Source of the DNA: JASHVB01 sp049522565
GTDB taxonomy: Bacteria > Pseudomonadota > Alphaproteobacteria > Acetobacterales > Acetobacteraceae
DNA: 21,077 nucleotides
Assembly: GCA_049522565.1 (NCBI GenBank)
Contig: JBEKNT010000069.1
Coordinates: 1-21,077 of the forward strand
Reading direction: 5' to 3'
Below, in pieces: positions 14,907 to 21,077 of this stretch. The position numbers and the translations under genes are program-made. A model generated the notes under the pieces. The model saw nothing but the letters and a program-made list of their open reading frames with translations. It was not told the DNA's origin and did no database searches. Numbering within the stretch: the first letter of the stretch is position 1; each line of letters opens with the position of its first letter.

Positions 14907-14927
14907 GCGGGCGGCACAGTCCGCCGC
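14907..14927. terminator. hairpin between convergent rtcB and GAF genes
   Basis: GCGGGCGG (14907-14914) and CCGCCGC (14921-14927) pair with one bulged G around the loop CACAGT. It lies between the two convergent stop codons and could end both transcripts. There is no T-run on either side, so the call rests on position and stem only. Confidence 0.35.
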
Positions 14928-14939
14928 TCTGGTGTCGGT

Positions 14940-15413
14940 TCAGGTTCGGCTGACCAGCAACAACGCCGGCAATGCGAGCTGCGCGATCAGCTTCACCCGC
15001 GGCAGGTGGCTCTCGTCGTAGTACGCGGCGCGGTGGCACAGGTTCAGCGTGCCCATCGTCGCGCCCCGCCAGCGCACCGGCATGTTCAGGATGCTGTCGC
15101 AGCCGAGCGAATGGATCAACGCGTGGTCGAAGAAATGCGCCGCGATGTCCGCGCGCGAGCGGCCGATATACGGCTCGCCGCCGAAGATCACCCGCTGCAT
15201 CCAGGGTGAGTCGGTCACCGGCTTGCGGCCGCCGATTGGATAGGCGTTTGGCTGGTTGCTGTAGAACCGCTCCGACTGCTGCAGCGCCGGATGGTGCACC
15301 AGAACGGTGAACAGGATGTGGCCCGGCGCCTCGGCCAGCGCCGCGTCGATCGCACGGAACGTCGCGCCCGGCTGGTCCGGATCGGCATGCGCGGCGCAGA
15401 TACGGTGAGGCAT
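14940..15413 (-). CDS. GAF-domain protein
   Basis: A 157-residue protein whose body is a single GAF-like domain, a small-molecule or redox sensor fold. Visible pieces are AIDAALAEAPGHILFTVLVHH near the start, RVIFGGEPYIGRSRADIAAHFFDHALIHSLGCDSILNMPV in the middle (an GxxxI...S-hydrophobic-x-x-P-V core typical of GAF), and MGTLNLCHRAAYYDESHL, the usual 'G-x-L-N-L' strand followed by the final helix. The frame extends 45 codons further upstream, but the ATG at 15411-15413 has a GGAGG site 6 nt before it, and the region upstream is not conserved-looking. No output domain is attached. Ligand and partner are unknown. Confidence 0.8.
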   Translation of the reverse strand: MPHRICAAHADPDQPGATFRAIDAALAEAPGHILFTVLVHHPALQQSERFYSNQPNAYPIGGRKPVTDSPWMQRVIFGGEPYIGRSRADIAAHFFDHALIHSLGCDSILNMPVRWRGATMGTLNLCHRAAYYDESHLPRVKLIAQLALPALLLVSRT

Positions 15414-15541
15414 GCGATCCTCCGGACGGGACAAGCGTCGGTGCGATATGCGACCGCGGAGATTACCCGCCATTCGCTCCCCTGAATACCGGGTTCGCCA
15501 GCACGGTTCTCCCGGCCGGAAGACATGGTCGTGAGACCGGC

Positions 15542-15804
15542 ATGGCATCCGTCAGCGACGTCGCGCTGCGGCTGCCTCCGTCATCGATGGAGGACGTGAT
15601 GGCGCTCGCCGCACGAGATCGGCTGACTACTTCCGGGTGCCCAGCATCATGCATTGTCCGGTAGTACGCGCGAAGCGGCGCGAGGTGATCCACCACCAAC
15701 GCGGTGCGGACGGGGCGGTGGTGACCCACACGCATGTGTCCGGCTTGATCCGACTTGATCCGCCTGGGATCGATTTGGCAGTCGCGGCGATCTACGGGCG
15801 TTAG
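15542..15804 (+). pseudogene. internally deleted Uma2-family (DUF820) gene
   Basis: The start reads MASVSDVALRLPPSSM in the frame of ATG 15542, as Uma2-family nuclease-like genes commonly begin. About 25 codons later the recognisable C-terminus appears in another frame (from 15622): ADYFRVPSIMHCPVVRAKRR, then a stretch ending LDPPGIDLAVAAIYGR and a TAG at 15802-15804. Frame offset between the two parts is 80 nt, not a multiple of 3. The whole catalytic middle (usually about 100 residues, with the PD-(D/E)xK-type core) is missing. It is therefore a remnant of a roughly 190-residue gene after an internal deletion. Such genes occur in large, recently expanded families; no function remains. Confidence 0.8.
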
Positions 15805-15836
15805 GGACCGTGCTACCCGTGATCGTGCCCCGCCGT

Positions 15837-16138
15837 TCAGGCCATGGCGTATGGTGCGATCCGGAGCGCCTCCGGTGGCATCTCCGCCCGGGCCCGCTTC
15901 ACGTCGTGTATCGCCTGAAGGTTCATCCAATACTGCGGCGTGGTGCCGAACGCCTGGCCGAGCCGGATCGCCATTTGCGCGTGATCGAACGCTCGCCGTT
16001 CATGATTCCCGTGACGGCGTTGTGCGGCACGTGACTATGCTCGGCGAATTTCCGAGCCCTCAGGCCGAGAGCTTCGAGTTCGTCCCGGAGGAAACCGCCC
16101 GAGTGGATCGGGGGAAGGTTATCAGCCGGATCGGCCAT
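15837..16138 (-). pseudogene. higA: frameshifted HigA-family antitoxin
   Basis: From ATG 16136-16138 the frame gives MADPADNLPPIHSGGFLRDE, then LRARKFAEHSHVPHNAVTGI and MNGERSIT, the classic HigA helix-turn-helix. The usual continuation (ADMAIRLGQAFGTTPQYWMN and ending APYAMA with TGA at 15837-15839) is present but in the next frame. The spacer between Thr (ACG, 15980-15982) and MAIRLG (15972-15974) holds five bases where six are expected, so a one-base deletion near 15975-15979 broke the gene. The truncated frame ends at 15923 with a meaningless tail. Normally HigA binds and neutralises a RelE-like HigB toxin encoded upstream; no intact HigB is found at 16139-16425, so the module is dead. 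Confidence 0.88.
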
Positions 16139-16425
16139 GATCAGGTGTCCCTTGAGCAAATCGGATCAGTCGTAGTCGGTCTTTCGGCGCTAGGCTTCTC
16201 AGCGCGACTTTCCGCAATTTTCGACGGTAGGCAGCCAGTCTCCACCGATGGTTTTGCAATCGCGCAGGAATAAGCCGCCGTCCGATCATGACCGGGACAT
16301 CCAACAAATCGGTCGGCGCCAAACCGGGGCGCGGGTCCGAAGTTACGGACCGATCACGGCGCGGTCAGCGCAGTCCCGACGCACCGGCCGCGCCGACTGC
16401 GGTTCGCGAAAATCGCAAGGTTTCA
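16139..16425. other. 287-bp stretch without an intact gene
   Basis: This is where a higB toxin would be expected on the minus strand. I find only scattered frames broken by stop codons, with no RelE/HigB core. A short minus-strand frame ending TDYD* next to the HigA start (about 16168-16180) could be the last codons of a lost toxin, but that is a guess. Confidence 0.35.
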
Positions 16426-16536
16426 GCACGGAGAAAGCGCGGAGGGCACGGTGAACACGGAGCTTGCGTGCTGCCCCGACAGTCGGGGAGGCAGGTGGCC
16501 TCCGTGTTCACCGTGCCCGCCGCGCTTGCTCCGTGC
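16426..16536. repeat. 37-bp-arm inverted repeat with CACGGAG/CACGGTG units
   Basis: Arms 16426-16462 and 16500-16536 match as reverse complements at 35 of 37 positions; the arms are built of CACGG units (GCACGGAG, GGGCACGGTG, AACACGGAG). The 37-nt loop contains another stem, CCCCGA-cag-TCGGGG (16474-16488). It lies between two broken toxin-antitoxin genes. The symmetry suggests a dispersed palindromic element, perhaps a nonautonomous insertion; no target-site duplication is obvious. The following 160 bases to 16700 show no gene. Confidence 0.8.
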
Positions 16537-16701
16537 CAAGAATCTTGCTGCATTGAGGAGGCACAAGCGCCGTCGTCACCCCTGGTCTCCACGACCCCAC
16601 GAAATTGCCGAAAGTCGAGCTTAGGTAATCGCACGCTGGCTCAGCGCCGCTTATCGGCGGCAGGCTGGATGGCCGCACTGCCTACTGCTGTGCCGTAGCT
16701 C

Positions 16702-16985
16702 GTGCAAGACGATGCATTCGAGGGGGACGACCCAAGGCGGTTGAGAACCTTGCCAAACACGGCGTCGGCTTTGCAACCGCGCGATTGGTGTTCCGCGATC
16801 CTTTCGCCATCGAACGGCTGGACGACCGACGCAACTATGGAGAAGGCCGGTTGGTCACGACAGGCATGGTCGATGGCCGCCTGCTGTCTGTCGCCTACAC
16901 CATGCGAGGCGACATCGTCCGCATCATCTCGGCACGAGGAGCCGAACCGTATGAACGACGCCAATACCACGAGGAAAACTGCTGA
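16702..16985 (+). pseudogene. brnT: frameshifted BrnT-family toxin
   Basis: The frame from GTG 16702 gives VQDDAFEGDD, then shifts: from about 16734 the next frame reads KAVENLAKHGVGFATARLVF, with RDPFAIERLDDRRNYGEG, GRLLSVAYT and RIISARGAEPYERRQY, ending TGA at 16983-16985. These are the usual BrnT ribonuclease-toxin blocks (RelE-like fold). A single base is missing just after GAC at 16729-16731, and the conserved FEW motif reads FEG. Toxin output is therefore lost unless translation shifts frame. The gene overlaps the BrnA frame, as in the family. Confidence 0.87.
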
Positions 16986-17109
16986 TCCGGCGGGGCAGGA
17001 TTGGAGCCGCTTCAATGCCATGACCGAGGCGGAGCGGCATGCCGCGGCGCTCAGCGATCCGGACGCACAGCCGTGCGGCGTAGGCCGACTTTACGACACC
17101 GGATTGTAG
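16951..17109 (+). pseudogene. brnA: C-terminally truncated BrnA antitoxin
   Basis: From ATG 16951, overlapping the end of brnT by 35 nt, the frame gives the BrnA N-terminus (DWSRFNAMTEAERHAAALSD) and stops after PDAQPCGVGRLYDTGL at TAG 17107-17109, 52 codons. The rest of BrnA, including its DNA-binding RHH/CopG-like C-terminus, is absent. Homology ends near 17073, where the opposite strand begins to match another gene fragment, so this is a recombination junction rather than a simple stop. Residues 1-41 remain intact but cannot repress the operon. Confidence 0.75.
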
Positions 17110-17349
17110 ACCCCGGCGCGACAGTCGCATAATCTGGATACCAGTCTCAACTATCGTATGGCGAAGCATATACATGTAGATATTTGCTTCGTAAGGCTTC
17201 AATTCGGGAAGCAGCAAGTCTACAATATCGCGAATGATGTCGGGCAGCTCCAGGCCAGTTACCAGCGCGCGTTCCGCTATGGCTGCGCCTTTGGCTTCTT
17301 GCTCAAGCTAACCCAGCAGCGTCAGTATCTTGTTGATCGTCTCGCGCAT
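17077..17349 (-). pseudogene. broken HTH-like gene downstream of the SNF2 helicase
   Basis: From ATG 17347-17349 (with AAGGTGG before it, 24 nt after the helicase stop) the frame reads MRETINKILTLLG, then a TAG at 17308-17310, then continues in the same frame with LEQEAKGAAIAERAL, ELPDIIRDIVDLLLPELKPY and IYMYMLRHTIVETG, ending SRRGLQSGVVKSAYAA. I recognise only loosely a class of small helical, HTH-like proteins with the VVKSAYA motif; I do not know their function. A nonsense codon at 14 and the loss of everything after KSAYAA, where BrnA sequence starts on the other strand, make it a truncated pseudogene. Confidence 0.55.
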
Positions 17350-17373
17350 TGCGCCACCTTGTTTCCCGCGGGG

Positions 17374-20300
17374 TCAGCTTTCCGTTACCCCAAACAACTC
17401 CTCCACATCCCCCTCCGTCAGCCGCAGCGCGCCCCCGTGCTCCGCCTCCAGCACGGATGCCACGATCGCGCGCTTCTTCTCCTTCAGCACCTCCATCTTC
17501 TCCTCGATCGTTCCCAGCGTGACCAGCCGGTGCACGAACACCTTCTTGTCCTGCCCGATCCGGTGCGCGCGGTCGGTCGCCTGGTCCTCCACCGCCGGAT
17601 TCCACCACGGATCGTAGTGGATCACCGTGTCCGCCGCGGTCAGGTTCAGCCCCACCCCGCCGGCCTTCAGGCTGATCAGGAACAGCGGCACCTCGCCGGC
17701 CTGGAACCGCCGCACCACGCTGCCGCGGTCCTTCGTGTCCCCGGTCAGCGTCACGTACGCCAGCCCGGCGTCTGCCAGCCGCTCCTCGATCAGCGCCAGC
17801 ATCGAGGTGAACTGCGAGAACAGCAGCACCCGCCGCCCCTCCGCCAGCAGCACCGTCAGCAGCTCCATCAGCCGCTCCAGCTTGGCCGAACCCGCCTTGG
17901 TCTTCTCCACCACCTTCAGCTTCAGCAGCCGCGGATCGCAGCACGCCTGACGCAGCTTCAGCAGCGCATCCAGGATGATGATGCCGGACCGCGCCAGTCC
18001 CTTCTCGGCGATCGCCTGCCGCACCTTGGCGTGCATCGACAGCCGCACGCCCTCGTAGATCGCGCGCTGCGCCGCCTCCATCTCCACCGGCTCGGTGATC
18101 TCGGTCTTCGGCGGCAGCTCCAGCGCCACCTCTTCCTTGGTCCGCCGCAGCAGGAACGGTCGCACCCGCTTCGTCAGCATCTCCCCCCGCGCCGTATCGC
18201 CGTGCTTTTCGATCGGCGTGCGGAACCGGGTACGGAACGACCGCGCGCTGCCCAGAAACCCGGGGGCGAGGAAATCGAACAGCGACCACAGCTCACCCAG
18301 GTGGTTCTGCAGCGGCGTGCCCGACAGCGCCAGCCGCTGCCGCGCCCGCAACCGCAGCGCCGCCCGCGTGGTCTCAGCATTCGGGTTCTTGATCATCTGC
18401 GCTTCGTCGAGCACCACCACGTGCCACTCGTGCTTGGTCAGCACAGCGTGGTCGCGCGTCAGCAGCGGGTAGGTGGAGATCACCAGGTCGTGCCGATCGA
18501 TCTCGCCGAACCGCTCCTTGCGCGTCGGCCCGTGCAAGGTCAGCAGCCGCAGCGACGGAGCGAACCGCGCGGCCTCCATCGTCCAGTTCGGCACCACGCT
18601 GGTCGGGCACACGATCAGCGACGGCCGGTCCAGCCGCCCCTCCGCCTGTTCGATCGCCAGGTGCGCAAGGGTCTGCACCGTCTTGCCCAGGCCCATGTCG
18701 TCGGCCAGCACGCCGCCCAGCTCGGCGCCACGCAGGAATTGCAGCCAGTCCACGCCCTGCGCCTGATACGGCCGCAGCGTCCCAAGGAAGCTGGCGGGCA
18801 CCGTGGCAGTCGGGATGGCACCGCCGGCCTCGCGCAACTGCCGGCCCAGCGCACGCAGCGACTCGCCGCCTTGCCAGACGACGCCGGTGGCCTCCTCCAA
18901 CGCCGCAACATCCGCCGCATCCAGCCGCGTGAAGCGGATCTGACCCCCGCCCTCCGGATCGACCCCGCCGCGCGCGAACAGTTCGGTCAGCGCCAGCAGG
19001 ATGGGGCGAATGCGCGGCAGGGGGAGGGGAAGGAAACGGCCGTCCTGCAGCGGCACCAGGAACGGCTCGTCGTCGGCGGCCTCGTTCAGCCTGTCCGGCA
19101 GGCCGTAGCCGAGCGCTTCCGAGGTGGCGATCATCGCCACCAGCGAGGGCACTAGGTCCACCCGCTTGCCGTCCACCATCACGCCGAGATGCAGTTCCAG
19201 CCAGTCGATGCCGGAGCCTTCCTCCAGCGCGGCGGACAGATCGCCCTCCGGTTCGGCGAGACGGATCGGGAAGTCGTCGGCGACCTCGATCGTCCAGCCT
19301 TCGGCGCGCAGCACCGGCAGGTCGTGCAGCAGCACGCGCAGCCAGGCGGAGCCGTCCGAATCGCCCGGCAGCATCAGGTCGTCGGCCCAGGGGTTGGCGT
19401 ACCAACTCGGCGCCACCCGGCTGACCCGCTCGAATCCAATCGCGCCCAGCCGTTGCACGAGCCGCTCCTCGGCGTCGCGCTGGCGCACCAGCCGGTACAG
19501 CCTGCCGCCGCGCGCCATTGTGGTGCGGCGTTCCGCCGCGGCGATGACGAACGGGCCATAGCCGAAACTCAGCCGGGCCAGCGGGATGGCGGGCGCGCCG
19601 CCATAACGCGGCATGGCGTGCGGCAGCGGCGGGTTGCCGGTGAGCAACAGCAGATGCGCGCGCGGCTTTTCATTCAGCAGCTCCGGCGGGGGCAGTTCGT
19701 CGGGCGCCGGCACCGTCAGGCTGGGCATCCGCCGCCCCAGTTCCCTGCGCACCCGCGCGGCTTGCTCGGGCGGGATTGCCGGGGCGGATAGCAGCCGCCG
19801 TGCCAGCGGGGCCGGCAGGTCCAGGGCGATCGGGCCGAGCACGCCGGTGGCCGGCTCGGCGTACCACGGTTCCGGCACGCGCAGCAGCATGCCCCCCGGC
19901 GCGTCGAGTGTAACCTCCGGGTGCTGCGAGCCGTCCTCGTTGAGCACCCAGGCGATGCGGCCGGGCCGCGGCGGGCCCTCGGTCACCACCGGCCCCGTCA
20001 TGCCGCCCCAGCGGGCGCGACCGGTGGCGATGATGCGGCGCACCGTGTCCTGCGGGTCCTCGTCTTCGTCGTTGCCGTGGCGGCGGCGCCCCAGCCGGCG
20101 CAGGATGATCCGGTCGGAGGGGCGCAGGAACCGCGCCGGCTGCTGCGCATTCACGCTCTCAGGCGGGAAATTCCGCTGCACCGCGGAGAACTCGCCGGTC
20201 TTGCGCAATTGCACCGACACCGGCTGCACCGACAGCGCGGGAATGCCGCGCGCCTGCGGTGCCCTGTCCAGCACGTAAAACAGCCGCTGGCGGATGCTCG

Positions 20301-20814
20301 GCGGGTAGTCTTCCTCGTCGGCCTGCTGCGCGGATTCCAGCTCGGCGAGCCAGTTCGCGAGCGGGTAAGGCAAGGGGTCCTCACGCGGCGGCGGTGGCGG
20401 AGCGGGGCGTGCCGGTGCGGCCGCGGGTTGCTGCGAGGCGGCGGGTTGCTGCGACGCGGCGGCCAGCGCAGCCGGCGGCGCCAGCTTGTGCCGGCCGCGC
20501 GCGACGATGAGCACCGCCGCAACGTGCTTGCAGTTGGTGCGCACCGCGCAGGAGCACAGGCCGACGATCCGCAGGTGCCCCTGCGGGTCGCGCCGCAGGA
20601 CGATCGTCTCGGCGTACGGCGTGCGGCGGCTGCCTTGCGTCTCCGCCTCGATCCGGCTGCCGTCTTCCGACACCTTGATGCGGAGCACGCGGCCGGCCTG
20701 GGCATAGGCGCGGCCGGCGGCGATCGCGTTGCCGGGGATGAAGCGGGCCAACTCGGTGTCGGAGGGCACCTCGTCGGCCTTGTGCTGCGGCGTCGGGAAC
20801 AGCATGAGGTTCAT
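17374..20814 (-). CDS. SWIM-SNF2 family helicase/ATPase
   Basis: A 1146-residue protein with an N-terminal SWIM zinc finger (Cys87, Cys89, Cys95, His97 in CSCAVRTNCKH) and a C-terminal SNF2-type helicase core. Walker A is DMGLGKT with Lys711, motif II is DEAQ (803-806), motif III is SGTPLQN, and the second RecA lobe has LKAGGVGLNLTAAD and DRAHRIGQ. Between them, a proline/alanine-rich linker (about 117-150) and a long region of unknown fold span 150-690. Such proteins translocate on double-stranded DNA to remodel bound proteins and are sometimes linked to defence islands. The frame begins 31 codons upstream, but I prefer ATG 20814. The next gene, now broken, starts 24 nt after its stop. Confidence 0.93.
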   Translation of the reverse strand: MNLMLFPTPQHKADEVPSDTELARFIPGNAIAAGRAYAQAGRVLRIKVSEDGSRIEAETQGSRRTPYAETIVLRRDPQGHLRIVGLCSCAVRTNCKHVAAVLIVARGRHKLAPPAALAAASQQPAASQQPAAAPARPAPPPPPREDPLPYPLANWLAELESAQQADEEDYPPSIRQRLFYVLDRAPQARGIPALSVQPVSVQLRKTGEFSAVQRNFPPESVNAQQPARFLRPSDRIILRRLGRRRHGNDEDEDPQDTVRRIIATGRARWGGMTGPVVTEGPPRPGRIAWVLNEDGSQHPEVTLDAPGGMLLRVPEPWYAEPATGVLGPIALDLPAPLARRLLSAPAIPPEQAARVRRELGRRMPSLTVPAPDELPPPELLNEKPRAHLLLLTGNPPLPHAMPRYGGAPAIPLARLSFGYGPFVIAAAERRTTMARGGRLYRLVRQRDAEERLVQRLGAIGFERVSRVAPSWYANPWADDLMLPGDSDGSAWLRVLLHDLPVLRAEGWTIEVADDFPIRLAEPEGDLSAALEEGSGIDWLELHLGVMVDGKRVDLVPSLVAMIATSEALGYGLPDRLNEAADDEPFLVPLQDGRFLPLPLPRIRPILLALTELFARGGVDPEGGGQIRFTRLDAADVAALEEATGVVWQGGESLRALGRQLREAGGAIPTATVPASFLGTLRPYQAQGVDWLQFLRGAELGGVLADDMGLGKTVQTLAHLAIEQAEGRLDRPSLIVCPTSVVPNWTMEAARFAPSLRLLTLHGPTRKERFGEIDRHDLVISTYPLLTRDHAVLTKHEWHVVVLDEAQMIKNPNAETTRAALRLRARQRLALSGTPLQNHLGELWSLFDFLAPGFLGSARSFRTRFRTPIEKHGDTARGEMLTKRVRPFLLRRTKEEVALELPPKTEITEPVEMEAAQRAIYEGVRLSMHAKVRQAIAEKGLARSGIIILDALLKLRQACCDPRLLKLKVVEKTKAGSAKLERLMELLTVLLAEGRRVLLFSQFTSMLALIEERLADAGLAYVTLTGDTKDRGSVVRRFQAGEVPLFLISLKAGGVGLNLTAADTVIHYDPWWNPAVEDQATDRAHRIGQDKKVFVHRLVTLGTIEEKMEVLKEKKRAIVASVLEAEHGGALRLTEGDVEELFGVTES
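20423..20458. repeat. 18-bp tandem duplication in the helicase linker
   Basis: GCGGGTTGCTGCGAGGCG is followed directly by a copy with one change (GCGGGTTGCTGCGACGCG). It encodes a repeated Gln-Gln-Pro-Ala-Ala/Ser unit in the low-complexity linker between the SWIM finger and the central region. Such in-frame repeats can vary in copy number without harming the protein. Confidence 0.8.
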
Positions 20815-20822
20815 GGTGAGGG

Positions 20823-20828
20823 AGTATA
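20823..20828 (-). promoter_or_regulatory. -10 element immediately before the helicase start
   Basis: TATACT (5/6 to consensus) on the minus strand ends 8 nt before the ATG at 20814. No Shine-Dalgarno lies between. If used, transcription would begin at or next to the ATG, giving a leaderless mRNA. No good -35 is visible, so this is tentative. Confidence 0.35.
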
Positions 20829-20970
20829 GGCCAGTTTCCGAGTCGGGACGACCGCCGGCGGCGGCCTTTCCGCGCTGGTGGCGTTGCGCCGGCCGCGATC
20901 TATGCAATTATTGTCCGCAGACTTGGGGGGAATCGCAGACGATCGCATGATGGCTCTCTGCGGTTCTAGT

Positions 20971-21053
20971 TCGACCGCGGGCTGAAGCCGGCGGTCGATG
21001 CCCATCCGGATAGAGTTTTTCCGTTGGCCGTAGCGGTCCTGACCGACCAGGAC
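20971..21053. repeat. two hairpins in the gene-less right end
   Basis: TCGACCGC (20971-20978) pairs with GCGGTCGA (20991-20998), with an inner GGCT/AGCC; GTCCTG (21036-21041) pairs with CAGGAC (21048-21053). Apart from these, 20829-21077 shows no convincing gene. A plus-strand frame open from 20970 to the window edge (ending VLTDQDGVEVRKR) could belong to a gene continuing to the right, but no start is seen. Confidence 0.4.
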
Positions 21054-21077
21054 GGCGTCGAGGTGCGGAAGCGGACA

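Noticed and set aside
13333..15039. 568-codon minus-strand frame over rtcB
   Set aside because: It is a shadow: RtcB's metal and guanylylation motifs are intact in the plus frame, and the antisense product is low-complexity.
15463..15930. 155-codon minus-strand frame
   Set aside because: It runs through the Uma2 and HigA remnants in the wrong frames and has no recognisable motif.
16122..16322. 66-codon minus-strand frame as a HigB toxin
   Set aside because: It is at the right place but runs through the HigA start and shows none of the RelE/HigB sequence pattern.
16641..17021. 126-codon minus-strand frame
   Set aside because: It is antisense to the BrnT remnant, whose motifs are clear on the plus strand.
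17158..19155. 665-codon plus-strand frame over the helicase
   Set aside because: A Gln/Arg/His-rich antisense translation; the minus strand has all SNF2 motifs.
20423..20458. CRISPR-like repeats
   Set aside because: Only two directly adjacent 18-bp units inside a coding linker, without spacers.
20970..21077. Partial gene running off the right edge
   Set aside because: The plus-strand frame is open, but it has no start codon or ribosome site and only about 36 codons, overlapping two hairpins.

Overview
The window is about 21 kb of high-GC, gene-dense chromosomal DNA. Codon use, the acyl-CoA dehydrogenase pair, the G/C-rich palindromic repeats and the toxin-antitoxin families point to an alphaproteobacterium, most likely Acetobacteraceae/Rhodospirillales; that placement is inference. 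I see no tRNA, rRNA, CRISPR array or intact transposase.

Left part (1-4010): a double-domain VOC protein (minus) is divergent from an operon of an MFS transporter and a type-B carboxylesterase joined by an ATGA overlap. Next (4020-4900) is a compact DUF1778/GNAT acetyltransferase toxin-antitoxin operon with a clear palindromic operator. Middle part (4928-12207, all minus): a pimeloyl-CoA-dehydrogenase-like small/large subunit pair, separated by a perfect 31-bp-arm hairpin, then msrA, an orphan LivK-type binding protein, and an IclR regulator followed after 6 nt by a ThDP-dependent acetolactate-synthase-like enzyme. The IclR gene has a candidate promoter and an upstream palindrome. REP-like G/C-rich hairpins sit in three of these gaps.

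Right part (12208-15413): an AT-richer hypothetical gene with a strong promoter embedded in three CTTATAAG-type palindromes lies divergent from a stand-alone rtcB RNA ligase, whose 5' leader is a chain of stem-loops. The C-terminal half of the hypothetical protein has a faint, unproven resemblance to the SeqA DNA-binding domain. A GAF-domain protein follows.

Gene graveyard (15540-17350): an internally deleted Uma2-family gene, a frameshifted HigA antitoxin without a toxin, a 37-bp-arm inverted repeat, a frameshifted BrnT toxin, a truncated BrnA antitoxin and, fused to BrnA's broken end on the other strand, a fragment of a helical/HTH-like gene with a nonsense codon. The broken fragment is only 24 nt downstream of a large SWIM-SNF2 helicase (17374-20814), so it may once have been that helicase's operon partner. 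The last 250 bases hold hairpins but no gene I can defend.

The most interesting signals are the rtcB/hypothetical-gene divergent region with its structured leader, the unexplained hypothetical protein, and the stack of broken defence/addiction genes beside the SNF2 helicase.
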